From positions 2,232,001 to 2,296,000 of the forward strand of contig OY762448.1 in NCBI GenBank assembly GCA_963665705.1: a stretch of DNA of 64,000 nt, written 5' to 3'. The stretch comes from Saccharicrinis sp963665705. Lineage in GTDB: Bacteria > Bacteroidota > Bacteroidia > Bacteroidales > Marinilabiliaceae. This document shows, in pieces, positions 43,908 through 53,423 of the stretch. A model generated the notes under the pieces. It was not told where the DNA came from. It saw only the letters and a list, made by a program, of their open reading frames with translations, and did no database searches. Made by a program: the position numbers and the translations under genes. Within the stretch, counting starts at the first letter, position 1, and every line of letters starts with the position of its first letter.

Positions 43908-44399
43908 ATGACAGATAATATATACCTTTTTACAGATGGCAGTGTTAATCCCAAACTTAAAGTAGGTTATGGAGCTATTCTTGTTGCACGGGATATTAAT
44001 CAACCATTAAAGGAGCTTAAATCTAAAGTGAAACTAAAACGTTTTTCAGATACCTCGTCAACGAAATTAGAACTTGAAAATTTACTTTGGGGATTAAGTT
44101 TAGTTATGATTGAAGGTAGTAATACAGCAGTTATAGTTTATACTGATTCGCAAAATATTTTAAGTTTACCTGAAAGAAGAGTAAGATTAGAGAATAATAA
44201 TTATCTGACAAGAGGAAATAAAGAAGTAAAGAATCAGGATCTATATAAGGAGTTTTATAGAATGTTTGATGCTTATAATATTCAGATTGTTAAAGTAAAA
44301 GGACATCAACCAGGGAGGCAAAAAACTCAGGAGGAATCTGTTTTTACGCTTGTCGACAGGGCATCCAGAAAAGCTATCAGAGAGGAATTTAGAAAGTAA
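43908..44399 (+). CDS. rnhA: Ribonuclease HI
   Basis: A 163-residue enzyme that cuts RNA in RNA-DNA hybrids. Catalytic acids: D in IYLFTDGSVNP, E in KLELENLLWGLSLV, D in VYTDSQNI, and the C-terminal D/H region with VKVKGHQPGRQ and FTLVDRASR. The fold order is that of RNase HI, though it departs from the E. coli type in its loops. It sits directly after the small barrel gene and before a terminator. Confidence 0.85.
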   Translation: MTDNIYLFTDGSVNPKLKVGYGAILVARDINQPLKELKSKVKLKRFSDTSSTKLELENLLWGLSLVMIEGSNTAVIVYTDSQNILSLPERRVRLENNNYLTRGNKEVKNQDLYKEFYRMFDAYNIQIVKVKGHQPGRQKTQEESVFTLVDRASRKAIREEFRK

Positions 44400-44401
44400 T
44401 A

Positions 44402-44440
44402 AGCCCTTCATATTTTAAATTTTTAGAAGGGCTGGTTTTA
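44402..44440 (+). terminator. Rho-independent terminator after rnhA
   Basis: AGCCCTTC and GAAGGGCT form an 8-bp stem with a 16-nt loop and a following GGTTTTA. It also lies just beyond the stop of the opposing M56 gene. Confidence 0.75.
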
Positions 44441-44461
44441 ATATCATCACATAGAAAAGTT

Positions 44462-45937
44462 TTATTCTGTTATCATAAAATCCATAACAGACAATTCTCT
44501 TAATGCACCATCAGGTCCTTTACATTTGATGCTTTTGAAATATATTTCTTGACCTATGTTAGCTGTTTTAATTAGTTCTTTTTGTTCTTTTGTAATAACA
44601 TTAGAATTGGATTTTGAATCTATTATAAATCCATGTTTTACAATACTTACAACAAATTCTTGTATTTCTGGAGCTACATCAAAATCAAAGTTCTCCATAA
44701 TGGCATAAAGTTTATCTGCTTTTAATAATTTTTTCTTTGAGATATTCCCTCTCTTTAAACCTGCAATCATACCTACTGGATCAGGAGTGTGTTTTACTCT
44801 AAAACTGCTATTTTTAATTTCAACGTTTTTATATTTTACAGATACATTAGCAGTACCAACTATTTCTGGTTTTACTATGTATTCACCATTATTTCCAGAA
44901 ATAGTTCCGTTATCCACAGTAGCAATCAAGTCTGATACATTGTAACCTGAAGTAGCTATTTTTATTGGATTCTTAATCCCGACATATAAAACATTCATAT
45001 TAACAGGTTCTACAACGGTAACCTCGTTTAATGTTTTTTGACTATTACTGCATGATACGGCAATAAATGCAATAATAGCTAATGGTATCAAAATTAAAAT
45101 TCTTAATTTTGAATCTTGATCAAATTTACTTTTAGTCATCATTACGATTCTTTTTTTTATTAATGATTGGTTAAAATTAGAGGAAAGGCAGATGAGACTT
45201 TCTTCTACAACTTGATTAATAAGGAGTGCTTGATACCTAAGCTTGTCGGTCCCGGTATTTAGTACTCCTTCATCTGCAAGATACTCATGCAATGATTGTA
45301 TCGATTTCTTCATCATCCAAATAAGCGGATTAAACCACATTATGGATATCAGAAGTTCTATTATTATTAAATCTATGGAATGATATTGTGTAGCATGAAT
45401 TCTTTCGTGTATTAAAATTGCGTCTTTGTCTTTGTTGAAATAGTCAGCTGGAATAAATATCTGATTAAAGAAAGTAAACGGACTAGTAACTTTATTATGA
45501 GTTAAAAATATTCTTTCGTTATGATATATTTTTTTACAGGACTTTTTAAGCTTAAATATTTTAAAAAACTGGAAAAATATACGTATTAGTAAAAGCGATA
45601 AAATGAAAAAATATAAAAGTTGTAAAGTGACAGTTCTGTTGAGTTTATTTTGTTGTTTTTCAATAACAGGAGCCTGACTTAAATCAGTATGTTTATTTAT
45701 GTTAGGATTAGTTTCAGAGTGTTGAATTTCGTTATTTGTATATAGGTTTGATGTTGAACTTCCTAAGTCAAAACTATATGTAGAAAACGGCATTATCAAG
45801 GCTATGAAAATAGAAGCTAGTAAATAATACCTTTGTTGAGTAAATTGTATTTTTCTTTTTAGAAAAATTAGATATCCGATATAAAACAAACTAAGACAAG
45901 ATGTTGAAATTATTATGTAACGAATAAATCCTTCCAT
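44462..45937 (-). CDS. BlaR1-like M56 metallopeptidase, second copy
   Basis: A 491-residue membrane protease. The N-terminal part has helices and the zinc motif HERIH (177-181), with IMWFNPLIWMMKKSIQSLHE and EYLADEGVLN. After a last membrane helix (LRILILIPLAIIAFIAVSC) comes an extracytoplasmic tail of about 190 residues with an Ig-like or GldM-C-like beta segment (IKIATSGYNVSDLIATVDNG, then GTANVSVKYKNVEIKN) rather than the plug-like repeats of the first M56 protein. So the two sensors share the protease core but have different ears. It follows its blaI gene by 1 bp. Confidence 0.85.
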   Translation of the reverse strand: MEGFIRYIIISTSCLSLFYIGYLIFLKRKIQFTQQRYYLLASIFIALIMPFSTYSFDLGSSTSNLYTNNEIQHSETNPNINKHTDLSQAPVIEKQQNKLNRTVTLQLLYFFILSLLLIRIFFQFFKIFKLKKSCKKIYHNERIFLTHNKVTSPFTFFNQIFIPADYFNKDKDAILIHERIHATQYHSIDLIIIELLISIMWFNPLIWMMKKSIQSLHEYLADEGVLNTGTDKLRYQALLINQVVEESLICLSSNFNQSLIKKRIVMMTKSKFDQDSKLRILILIPLAIIAFIAVSCSNSQKTLNEVTVVEPVNMNVLYVGIKNPIKIATSGYNVSDLIATVDNGTISGNNGEYIVKPEIVGTANVSVKYKNVEIKNSSFRVKHTPDPVGMIAGLKRGNISKKKLLKADKLYAIMENFDFDVAPEIQEFVVSIVKHGFIIDSKSNSNVITKEQKELIKTANIGQEIYFKSIKCKGPDGALRELSVMDFMITE

Positions 45938-45938
45938 A

Positions 45939-46313
45939 TTATTTGGTTTTGTTGTTTATTTCATCTTCAATAATGTTTTTTAATTCTTCCAATTCAGCAA
46001 GCGATAAATCCTTACTTTTAACAAAAAAGGATACCATTTTATTTAGAGAGCCGTTAAAAAAGCCCTTAGTAGTGTCTTTAATTATATTTTTAGCATAAGC
46101 ATCTTGTTCTATTATCGGAAAATAAACATTGGTTTTACCATATGTTTTGTGTGAAACATATTCTTTTTTTTCCAATACTTTTATTACCGTTGCAACAGTG
46201 TTATATGCCGGTTTTGGATCAGATAAGGCTTCCAATACATCACTAACAGCTCCTTGTTTTATGTTCCAAAGGGCTTTTAGTATTTCTTCTTGTGCTTTTG
46301 TAATTTCTTTCAT
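45939..46313 (-). CDS. blaI: BlaI/MecI/CopY-family repressor, second copy
   Basis: About 124 residues from the ATG at 46313 (MKEITKAQEEILKALWNIKQ); the frame extends upstream to 46358, but that would run into the operator dyads at 46337-46372, so the ATG at 46313 is preferred. Winged-helix motifs PKPAYNTVATVIKVLEKKEY and SHKTYGKTNVYFPI, and the C-terminal FFNGSLNKMVSFFVKSKDLS match the first BlaI protein. It should repress its own operon. Confidence 0.92.
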   Translation of the reverse strand: MKEITKAQEEILKALWNIKQGAVSDVLEALSDPKPAYNTVATVIKVLEKKEYVSHKTYGKTNVYFPIIEQDAYAKNIIKDTTKGFFNGSLNKMVSFFVKSKDLSLAELEELKNIIEDEINNKTK

Positions 46314-46336
46314 AAGTATTATATATATCGTAAAGA

Positions 46337-46372
46337 TACTATAAATATTATTTAACAACTATAAATATAGTA
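46337..46372. promoter_or_regulatory. Double operator of the second blaI operon
   Basis: TACTA-TAAATA-TTATT at 46337-46352 and AACTA-TAAATA-TAGTA at 46357-46372 match the AACTA-N6-TAGTT dyads upstream of the first blaI gene, and again start exactly 20 bp apart. They lie 24-59 bp upstream of the chosen ATG. The two repressors may therefore recognise each other's sites. Confidence 0.7.
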
Positions 46373-46654
46373 TATATTTTAATATAGCTTTATGAAAATG
46401 TTAAAAAATGAATTAAGGATAATAAAACCATATTGTGTTTTTGCGATAAACTATCTCCTTTTTTCTTGTAGAGTTTGATGTGTATTATTTGAATAAGATA
46501 TATATTATCTGATAGATATGGAATTAAACACGTGTGTGGTGTAATGTTGATAAAGGTGTGGTTTTTAAAATTAAGTTCGGCAGGATGGACTGAGTAGATT
46601 TTATAGCAATGGGTGATTGTTATGTAGAAAATTCTAAGTAATAAGGGAATAAAA

Positions 46655-46686
46655 AACCCGGAGTGCTTAATAAAACATTCCGGGTT
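46655..46686 (-). terminator. Rho-independent terminator of the RND efflux operon
   Basis: On the minus strand AACCCGGAATG and CATTCCGGGTT-type arms (plus AACCCGGAGTG/CATTCCGGGTT) pair over 11 bp with one G-U, flanked by A and T runs. It lies 5 bp beyond the stop of the last gene, the DUF2892 protein. Confidence 0.87.
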
Positions 46687-46691
46687 GTTTT

Positions 46692-46877
46692 TTATTTAGG
46701 TACACCAAGCTTAGTTAAAATATCAGTCATTAAACACCATTTGGTTATAGATGACTGTAGTAAGTTTAGGCCTACAAAACCTGTAAAATAAAGCCAGTTA
46801 ATATGAACCGTCATTGCTAATATTAAGCTCACTAGAATAAATGTGCCGGCTACAGCTCTTACAATTCTCTCTTGCAT
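46692..46877 (-). CDS. DUF2892 (YgaP-like) small membrane protein
   Basis: A 61-residue protein: RIVRAVAGTFILVSLILAM is the first helix, followed by LYFTGFVGLNLLQSSITKWC, as in the transmembrane domain of YgaP-like proteins, which often include a rhodanese domain that this one lacks. A single cysteine occurs in TKWCLMTDIL. It closes the RND operon; a link to sulfur or metal handling is typical of the family but is not shown here. Confidence 0.8.
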   Translation of the reverse strand: MQERIVRAVAGTFILVSLILAMTVHINWLYFTGFVGLNLLQSSITKWCLMTDILTKLGVPK

Positions 46878-46900
46878 ATTATTTATTTTTATAATTTATT

Positions 46901-47209
46901 TTATTGTACAGCATTTTCAATGTTTAAAATATAGGCTCTAATTTTACAATTAGGCATTTCTATTTTACATTGATTTAAACTATTCATAATATTTTTAGCT
47001 TGTTCATCCTCTACTATAGTAAAAAATGTAACTAAATTGTATGGATTTTCATTATAAGTAAACCAGTTTCCAACACGATGTTGTGGTTTTTGTGTTTTAT
47101 CGACTCCTTTTACTTCAAATTCATTATAAAAAGGTACTTTTTGTTCGCTGAAAAATTGTTGCAATTTTTCACGATATTCTGCTACAGCTGTAGCTACAAG
47201 CATTTTCAT
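46901..47209 (-). CDS. Small soluble protein of the RND operon, function unknown
   Basis: A 102-residue protein: MKMLVATAVAEYREKLQQFF, then GVDKTQKPQHRVGNWFTYNE, LVTFFTIVEDEQAKNIMNSL and a C-terminal cysteine pair (QCKIEMPNCKIRAYIL). The size and beta-alpha-beta pattern resemble PII-like or DUF3240-type proteins that are encoded beside heavy-metal RND pumps; this is a resemblance only. The two Cys and the context suggest a regulatory or metal-linked role with the pump. The start at 47203 (third residue) is an alternative. Confidence 0.55.
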   Translation of the reverse strand: MKMLVATAVAEYREKLQQFFSEQKVPFYNEFEVKGVDKTQKPQHRVGNWFTYNENPYNLVTFFTIVEDEQAKNIMNSLNQCKIEMPNCKIRAYILNIENAVQ

Positions 47210-47281
47210 GTTTATAGATTTAAAAAGTTTTACTAAACTCTTAGTTTAATATTTTACAATTAAACCAAGAGTTAATTCTTT

Positions 47282-50200
47282 TTACACTTCCTGGTCCTCA
47301 TTTGATGATGATTCAACAGGTGTAGATTTTTCATATTTCTTTCTTTCCACCAAATAATATATCAATGGTACAATTAATAAGGTAAGGAAAGTAGATGCAA
47401 TAGTTCCTCCCATTAAGGATATAGCTAATCCCTGGAAGATTGGGTCAAATAGAATTACTACAGCTCCAATAACCACAGTTCCTGCAGTTAATAGGATAGG
47501 AGTGGTTCTTACTGCTCCTGCCTCAATAACAGCCTCTTTTAAAGGAACACCTTCTTTGAGCCTGATGTTAACAAAGTCAATTAATAATATGGAGTTCCGG
47601 ACCATTATACCGGCCAGGGCAATCATTCCAATCATTGATGTGGCGGTAAAAAATGCATTTAATATCCAGTGACCAACAACAATTCCAACAAGAGATAATG
47701 GTATGGCTACCATCATTACAAAAGGAACTTTCAGGTTTTGAAACCATCCTACAATGAGCATATATATAATTAATAATACGACAGCGAATGCAGCACCAAG
47801 GTCGCGGAATACCTCATAAGTAATTTGCCATTCGCCATCCCATTTAATCCCATAGTTATTTTCAAGAAATGGTTGTCCATTATAAAACTCTTCTATTTCA
47901 TAACCTTTAGGGACTTCAATTTCATCTAATCTATCCGACATATCTAAAATAGCATATACCGGACTTTCCAGAGTTCCTGCAATATCTGCAGTTACATAAA
48001 CTACCTCTTTTTGATTTTTACGATAGATGCTTTTTTGTTTAATGTTTTTTGTAATATTTACAAGGTCACCTACAGCTACCATATTTCCTTTAGCAGACAT
48101 CAGATTGATTTTTTTCAAATCTTCAATGCTGGTTCTGTTCTCCTGAGCCATACGTAAAGTAATACCTACCTGGCTATGATCATTTTCTGCGTATAGGTTT
48201 GATACTCTTGCTCCACGTAAGTTCATATTTAAAGCATGAACAATCTGTTGAGTGGAAACTCCTGCCAATACAGCTTTTTCTTTGTCAACATCAAACTTAT
48301 ACTCTTCCTGATCATCTTCCATCATCCAATCAATGTCAACAACACTTTCTGTAGATGCAAATAGTTTTTTAACCTGAAGGGCAACATCTTTTTGAGCTTC
48401 ATAATCCGGTCCATAAATTTCAGCAACCATTGTAGACATTACAGGAGGTCCCGGTGGCACTTCAACCACTTTAACATTAGCATTAAATTTAGCTCCGATT
48501 TTTTGTAATTCAGGTCTTAATTCTTTAGCTATATCATGACTTTGAATATCTCTATCATTTTTAGAAACAAGGTTAACCTGTATGTCGGCAACGTTTGAAC
48601 CTCTACGCATATCATAATGACGAACTAAACCATTAAAGTTGATAGGAGCCGAAGTTCCTACATAAGTTTGGTAATTGGTTACCATTTCATGATTACGCAG
48701 GTAAGCTGCTAATTCTTTGGTTACATTAGCTGTTTGTTCCAATGTTGTTCCTTCGGGCATATCAACAACCACCTGGAATTCATTTTTATTATCAAAAGGC
48801 AGGATTTTTACTGTTACAACTTTTAGTAAAAATAAACTGGCAGAACCAAATAACAATAGAGTAACACCTGCAATAAATATCCAACGTTTGGTTTTGTTTT
48901 CAATCATTGGACGCATTGTTTTATCATAAATTTTATAGATAAGGGTTTTCTCTAAAGAATAATCATTTTCATCTTCTTCTTTATCGTCATGTTTAAGTAA
49001 ACGATAGGCTAACCAAGGTGTAATCATTAGCGCTACAAAAAGAGAAAATATCATAGCAATAGAAGCTCCGATAGGCATAGGACTCATATAAGGACCCATC
49101 ATACCCGATACAAAAACCATTGGTAATACAGCTGCAATAACAGTAAATGTGGCTAGTATTGTTGGGTTACCCACTTCATCAATAGATCTTAATGCCGCCT
49201 GAAAGAACGGTAACTGTTTCATTTTAAAGTGGCGGTGCATATTCTCCGCAATAATAATTGAATCATCTACTACAATTCCTGTTACAAATACCAATGCAAA
49301 TAAAGTAATCCTGTTTAAAGTGTAATCCATGAAATAGTAACTAAACATGGTCAATGCAAATGTAATAGGTACAGAGATGAATACAACTAAACCACCACGC
49401 CATCCCATGGCAAGCATAACAACAATTGATACTGAAACAATGGCTCCTAATAAGTGCATTAATAATTCTGATACTTTTTCAGAAGCAGATTCTCCATAGT
49501 TACGAGTTACTTCTACATGTATATCTGCAGGTATTAATTCGCCTTGTAAAGCTTCAACTTTATGCATAATTTGCTCAGAAAGGCGCATGGCATCAGCACC
49601 TCTTCTTTTGGCAACTGAAATAGTAACAGCAGAATACTCACTGCTATAATCTTGTTTTTTTACACTGGCACTTCCGTAACCAAAAGACACATAACTAACA
49701 GGTAATTCAGGTCCATCAGATATAGTAGCTACCTGATGTAAATACACAGGTGATGTTCCATGTACACCCACAACTAAATTAGAAACGTCTTCGGCTGTTT
49801 CAAGAAATTTACCGGTTGTTACCAGATATTCATTATTATTTTGGTTAAAAGAGCCAGATGAGATTTGTTGGTTAGAAGCCTGAATTTGTTGTGAAATCAT
49901 AAGTGGATCCATTCCATAAGCAGTCATCTTATCTCTATCTAAAACAACTCTTATTTCACGGTTTCTACCGCCAATTATTTTAGTTTCAGATATTTCATTG
50001 ATTTTCTCAATTTCTGAATTTAATTCCTGGGCAACTCTTTTTAATTGATAATCAGAATAACTATCACTCCAAAGTGTCAAGCCTAAGGCCGGTACATCAT
50101 CAATAGAACGTGTTTTAACTAATGGAAGAGATATACCCTGAGGCATTTGGTCCATATTCTTCATAATTTCATTATAAAGTTTAACCAAACTCTTTTCTAT

Positions 50201-50515
50201 ATCCTCTCCAACATAAAACTGCACAATTAGCATGGCCATCTCAGGCATAGATTGAGAGTATACATATTCAACTCCCTTAACATTAGATATTACTTTTTCA
50301 AGGGGTTTAACTATTCTTGATTCAACCTCTTTAGGACTAGCACCGGGGTATTGCAGCATAATATCTGCAATAGGTACATCTATCTGAGGTTCTTCTTCTC
50401 GTGGTGTAAGATAGGAGCTATATAGTCCTATGATAACAAAAGCTACCATTAATAATGGTGTTAGCTTTGAGTTTATAAATAATCGGGCTAAAGACCCTGC
50501 AAATCCTGTTTTCAT
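47282..50515 (-). CDS. RND efflux transporter permease subunit
   Basis: A 1077-residue pump of the AcrB superfamily with the standard twelve membrane helices and two large periplasmic domains. The proton relay in TM4 is TGIVVDDSIIIAENMHRHFK with adjacent aspartates. The start MKTGFAGSLARLFINSKLTP, ISVPITFALTMFSYYFM and the second half GMIALAGIMVRNSILLIDFV match the family; no methionine-rich metal site was seen, and it looks like the multidrug or general type rather than CusA. It is cotranscribed with the adaptor and outer-membrane factor. Confidence 0.93.
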   Translation of the reverse strand: MKTGFAGSLARLFINSKLTPLLMVAFVIIGLYSSYLTPREEEPQIDVPIADIMLQYPGASPKEVESRIVKPLEKVISNVKGVEYVYSQSMPEMAMLIVQFYVGEDIEKSLVKLYNEIMKNMDQMPQGISLPLVKTRSIDDVPALGLTLWSDSYSDYQLKRVAQELNSEIEKINEISETKIIGGRNREIRVVLDRDKMTAYGMDPLMISQQIQASNQQISSGSFNQNNNEYLVTTGKFLETAEDVSNLVVGVHGTSPVYLHQVATISDGPELPVSYVSFGYGSASVKKQDYSSEYSAVTISVAKRRGADAMRLSEQIMHKVEALQGELIPADIHVEVTRNYGESASEKVSELLMHLLGAIVSVSIVVMLAMGWRGGLVVFISVPITFALTMFSYYFMDYTLNRITLFALVFVTGIVVDDSIIIAENMHRHFKMKQLPFFQAALRSIDEVGNPTILATFTVIAAVLPMVFVSGMMGPYMSPMPIGASIAMIFSLFVALMITPWLAYRLLKHDDKEEDENDYSLEKTLIYKIYDKTMRPMIENKTKRWIFIAGVTLLLFGSASLFLLKVVTVKILPFDNKNEFQVVVDMPEGTTLEQTANVTKELAAYLRNHEMVTNYQTYVGTSAPINFNGLVRHYDMRRGSNVADIQVNLVSKNDRDIQSHDIAKELRPELQKIGAKFNANVKVVEVPPGPPVMSTMVAEIYGPDYEAQKDVALQVKKLFASTESVVDIDWMMEDDQEEYKFDVDKEKAVLAGVSTQQIVHALNMNLRGARVSNLYAENDHSQVGITLRMAQENRTSIEDLKKINLMSAKGNMVAVGDLVNITKNIKQKSIYRKNQKEVVYVTADIAGTLESPVYAILDMSDRLDEIEVPKGYEIEEFYNGQPFLENNYGIKWDGEWQITYEVFRDLGAAFAVVLLIIYMLIVGWFQNLKVPFVMMVAIPLSLVGIVVGHWILNAFFTATSMIGMIALAGIMVRNSILLIDFVNIRLKEGVPLKEAVIEAGAVRTTPILLTAGTVVIGAVVILFDPIFQGLAISLMGGTIASTFLTLLIVPLIYYLVERKKYEKSTPVESSSNEDQEV

Positions 50516-50567
50516 TATTAAATGTGTTTATATTAATAATTAATATAATTTAAGTAGATTGTTTGAA

Positions 50568-51641
50568 TTATAAAGCCTTTACGATTAAGCCATCATATAG
50601 TCTTTCTTCTGAATCTACAATCAGTTGGTCACCTTTTGATAGTCCGGATAAAACTTCTGTTAGTCCGTTATATTTTTTACCCAACTGAACCCAACGAAGT
50701 AATGCACTACCCGTTTGACTCACAGTCCAAACACCGGTTAATTGACCTCTGTTTACAATTAAATTATCCTGGATTAATATTTTGTTTTCTTTTCCTTTTT
50801 GTAGGCTAATATTGGCAAACATTCCACTGCGAATGATTTCTTTTTGAGTTTTTGTTGGCTGTAACAAAATTCGAGCTTCAAATTGAGAACCTGAAAAGCG
50901 ACTTGAAGGACTAATATGAGTAATCTTTCCTTTAATGATCTCATCTGAACTTTTCAATTTTACGCTAACAGCATCATCTTTTTCTACAATATTAACTTCA
51001 GTTTCAGGTATTCTGGTAATAACTTCAAATTGACCCGGAGATTCAATAGCTATTAATGGCATTCCTGGATTTGCCATATCACCAGAATCAACAAACTTGT
51101 CTGTAATAACACCTGAATAAGGGGCTCTGATATTGGCATAAGCTAATGTTTCCTCTACTTGAACTTTAGCTTTTTTAGCAGCGGTAAGTTGTGCTTTAGC
51201 CATTTGATAATGAGTGGTTATATCGTCTAATTCTTTTTGTGTGGCACTTTTGCTTGCAAATAATGAAGTTATTCTATTATAATCAGCTTCTGCATTTTTG
51301 TAAGCAGCTTTAGCAGCTAAAATATTAGCTTCTACCTGACTTTTTTGAGCAATAATATCGTTACTTCTTAATGAGATTAAAAGTTGGCCTTTTTGTACCA
51401 TATCACCTTCATGAACAAGGATCTGGTCAATCTGTCCCATTATTCTTGTACTCAATGTTGATTTTTTTAATGAACTAATTGTACCTGAATAATCATAAGT
51501 TTTTGAGATATTGGCTAAACTAACATCTTGTGTAGAAATCTTTACTCCACTTGTTTTTGTTTTCTCTTCTGAACTATTACCACAACTTTGAAATATAATT
51601 CCTGCGGCAATAAATATGATAGCTAAATTTTGAAGTTTCAT
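50568..51641 (-). CDS. RND periplasmic adaptor (membrane fusion protein)
   Basis: A 357-residue lipoprotein adaptor: signal ending in AAGIIFQSC (Cys lipid anchor), barrel-sandwich hybrid (IDQILVHEGDMVQKGQLLIS), a helical hairpin (about residues 90-165, AAKAAYKNAEADYNRITSLF), the second half of the lipoyl-like domain (ANIRAPYSGVITDKFVDSGD), and C-terminal beta-barrel and membrane-proximal parts. It bridges the pump and the outer-membrane channel. Confidence 0.93.
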   Translation of the reverse strand: MKLQNLAIIFIAAGIIFQSCGNSSEEKTKTSGVKISTQDVSLANISKTYDYSGTISSLKKSTLSTRIMGQIDQILVHEGDMVQKGQLLISLRSNDIIAQKSQVEANILAAKAAYKNAEADYNRITSLFASKSATQKELDDITTHYQMAKAQLTAAKKAKVQVEETLAYANIRAPYSGVITDKFVDSGDMANPGMPLIAIESPGQFEVITRIPETEVNIVEKDDAVSVKLKSSDEIIKGKITHISPSSRFSGSQFEARILLQPTKTQKEIIRSGMFANISLQKGKENKILIQDNLIVNRGQLTGVWTVSQTGSALLRWVQLGKKYNGLTEVLSGLSKGDQLIVDSEERLYDGLIVKAL

Positions 51642-51680
51642 AATATTTAAAATTTATTATTTATACAATGTTAAAATGGG

Positions 51681-53012
51681 TTATAGTTTTGATTCTGAAG
51701 AAAGTAGTTGGTATTTGAATACTGAAACATTGAATTGATAAATAGCATTTAAATGTTTCAATTGACTTTCTGCATAAGTAGCCTCTGCAGCTAATAAGTC
51801 AGAAGTACGTTCCATTCCTTCTTTATATCTATTTGTTCTTATTCTTAGTGATTCTTTAGCTTGTTGCGCAGCTGTTTCATATGTTAGCAGGTTGCTTTCA
51901 TTTACCTGTATATTTCTAATCGCACCCGAAAGCTCCATATTTCCTTTATCTAAATACTGATAATAATCTTGTTGTGAAATATGAAAATTAGCTTTTGCTT
52001 TGTTGTACGCACCCAGGTTCTTTCCTCCATTAAATAATTTCCATTGAAAATTAATTCCAAACATATAACTGTTGGCATCAAACCCCCCAATGTTTTCATC
52101 ATACATATTATACATTCCAAAACCATTTATTCTGGGAATGAACTTCATTAAGCTGCTTTTTTTCATTTGTTCATGAGCTTTCATACCATATTGCATGGCT
52201 AAAACATCAGCTCTGTTTGAAACGGTATTAATTTCTGTTGGAGAATAAGATATTTTCTCAATTTGGTCAGCAATTTTTATTGGTGAATTTATATTTCTAC
52301 CTGTTAAAAAATTCAGCATTTCAGAAACAGATTGAATTTGATTTTGTGCCTCTTTCTTTTGTGCTTCAAGTTCTAACAACCTAACTTTAACAGAAAGTAC
52401 ATCAGCTTCTTTTAAGTACCCTTGCTTAAGATTGTCTTCCGCCATTTGTAAATAAGCACTTGCTGCATCAAAAGCTTTTTCAATTACTGTTAATCGATTT
52501 GATGCCAATTGTAAACCAAAGTAGGTTTGTTTAACAGCAAATAATACATGTTCTTTTGTAAATTCACCCTTTAATTTCGTAGCTTTCAATGCATTGTTAG
52601 CTGCACTTTTCCCCATCCATGCATCTACATTAATAATGGGTTGAAGAACTGAAACTTGTGTGTTAAACATCTCGTTTGTTCCAGGATCATTTAATAATGC
52701 CGGAATAAAATCCTCAGAAGAAACAGCTTGTCGTTGTAATTTATACATAAATGAATAGAGCGCATCATTAGTTGATGAATAAGTACTTGACAATTCAATT
52801 GCCGGTAAAAAAGATGCCATAGCTTGTTGGTTGTCTGCCTTTGCACCATCTACTTCAGCAATACTTTTTAAAATCTCCCGATTGTTTTTTTCTGCTAATT
52901 CTAAAGCTTGTTTTAGCGAAAAAACATTAGTTGTGTCAGTTATTTCAGCATTGGATTTAAAATACCCCATGCTAAGAACTGCAATTGCTAATAGTAATTT
53001 TAATTTATTCAT
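51681..53012 (-). CDS. TolC-family outer-membrane efflux protein
   Basis: A 443-residue outer-membrane factor. After a signal peptide (LLLAIAVLSMGYFKSNA) come the paired OEP repeats: FSLKQALELAEKNNREILKS and LEAQKKEAQNQIQSVSEMLN in the first half, LRIRTNRYKEGMERTSDLLA in the second. The order of genes (channel, adaptor, pump) and spacing of about 40-50 bp indicate one operon transcribed leftward. No regulator is next to it; an AT-rich dyad lies upstream. Confidence 0.92.
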   Translation of the reverse strand: MNKLKLLLAIAVLSMGYFKSNAEITDTTNVFSLKQALELAEKNNREILKSIAEVDGAKADNQQAMASFLPAIELSSTYSSTNDALYSFMYKLQRQAVSSEDFIPALLNDPGTNEMFNTQVSVLQPIINVDAWMGKSAANNALKATKLKGEFTKEHVLFAVKQTYFGLQLASNRLTVIEKAFDAASAYLQMAEDNLKQGYLKEADVLSVKVRLLELEAQKKEAQNQIQSVSEMLNFLTGRNINSPIKIADQIEKISYSPTEINTVSNRADVLAMQYGMKAHEQMKKSSLMKFIPRINGFGMYNMYDENIGGFDANSYMFGINFQWKLFNGGKNLGAYNKAKANFHISQQDYYQYLDKGNMELSGAIRNIQVNESNLLTYETAAQQAKESLRIRTNRYKEGMERTSDLLAAEATYAESQLKHLNAIYQFNVSVFKYQLLSSESKL

Positions 53013-53141
53013 ATAATTATTATTTATTTTTCTTTTTCAATATTTAAAGTTTAAACATTTATCATGTTACAAGTCATGTATGTTTTGTGTATTTATTGTA
53101 CTTTCAAATTTTAATAGGGTCAAATATATATTCAAAAAACT

Positions 53142-53163
53142 ATATATACAAGAAAGTATATAT
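53142..53163. promoter_or_regulatory. Candidate operator dyad upstream of the RND operon
   Basis: ATATATAC-N6-GTATATAT is a perfect 8+8 bp dyad within the 408-bp gap (53013-53423) between the RND operon and folP, 130 bp upstream of the outer-membrane factor start. Being made only of A, T and one C/G per arm, it may be chance in such AT-rich DNA. No regulator gene adjoins it. I see nothing else in the gap. Confidence 0.3.
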
Positions 53164-53423
53164 GTAGATATGATAAAATAATGTTGTAATTGGTGGTTAA
53201 TGTATTGGTAATTAATGTGTATGGGGAGGTTTGTTAAACTTTGTTTATATGAATAATTAACAGATTTTAATATATTATCATACTTTATTTAGCCTTTAGT
53301 TTCAAAAATATAGACCTTGAATACCTTATTTTATACTAAAAAAATGATGAATTTTAAAAGTTAATTCTTACGTCAGGATTCATTTCATTATTTTTGGAAA
53401 CTTATATACATGAGTAAATTGTG

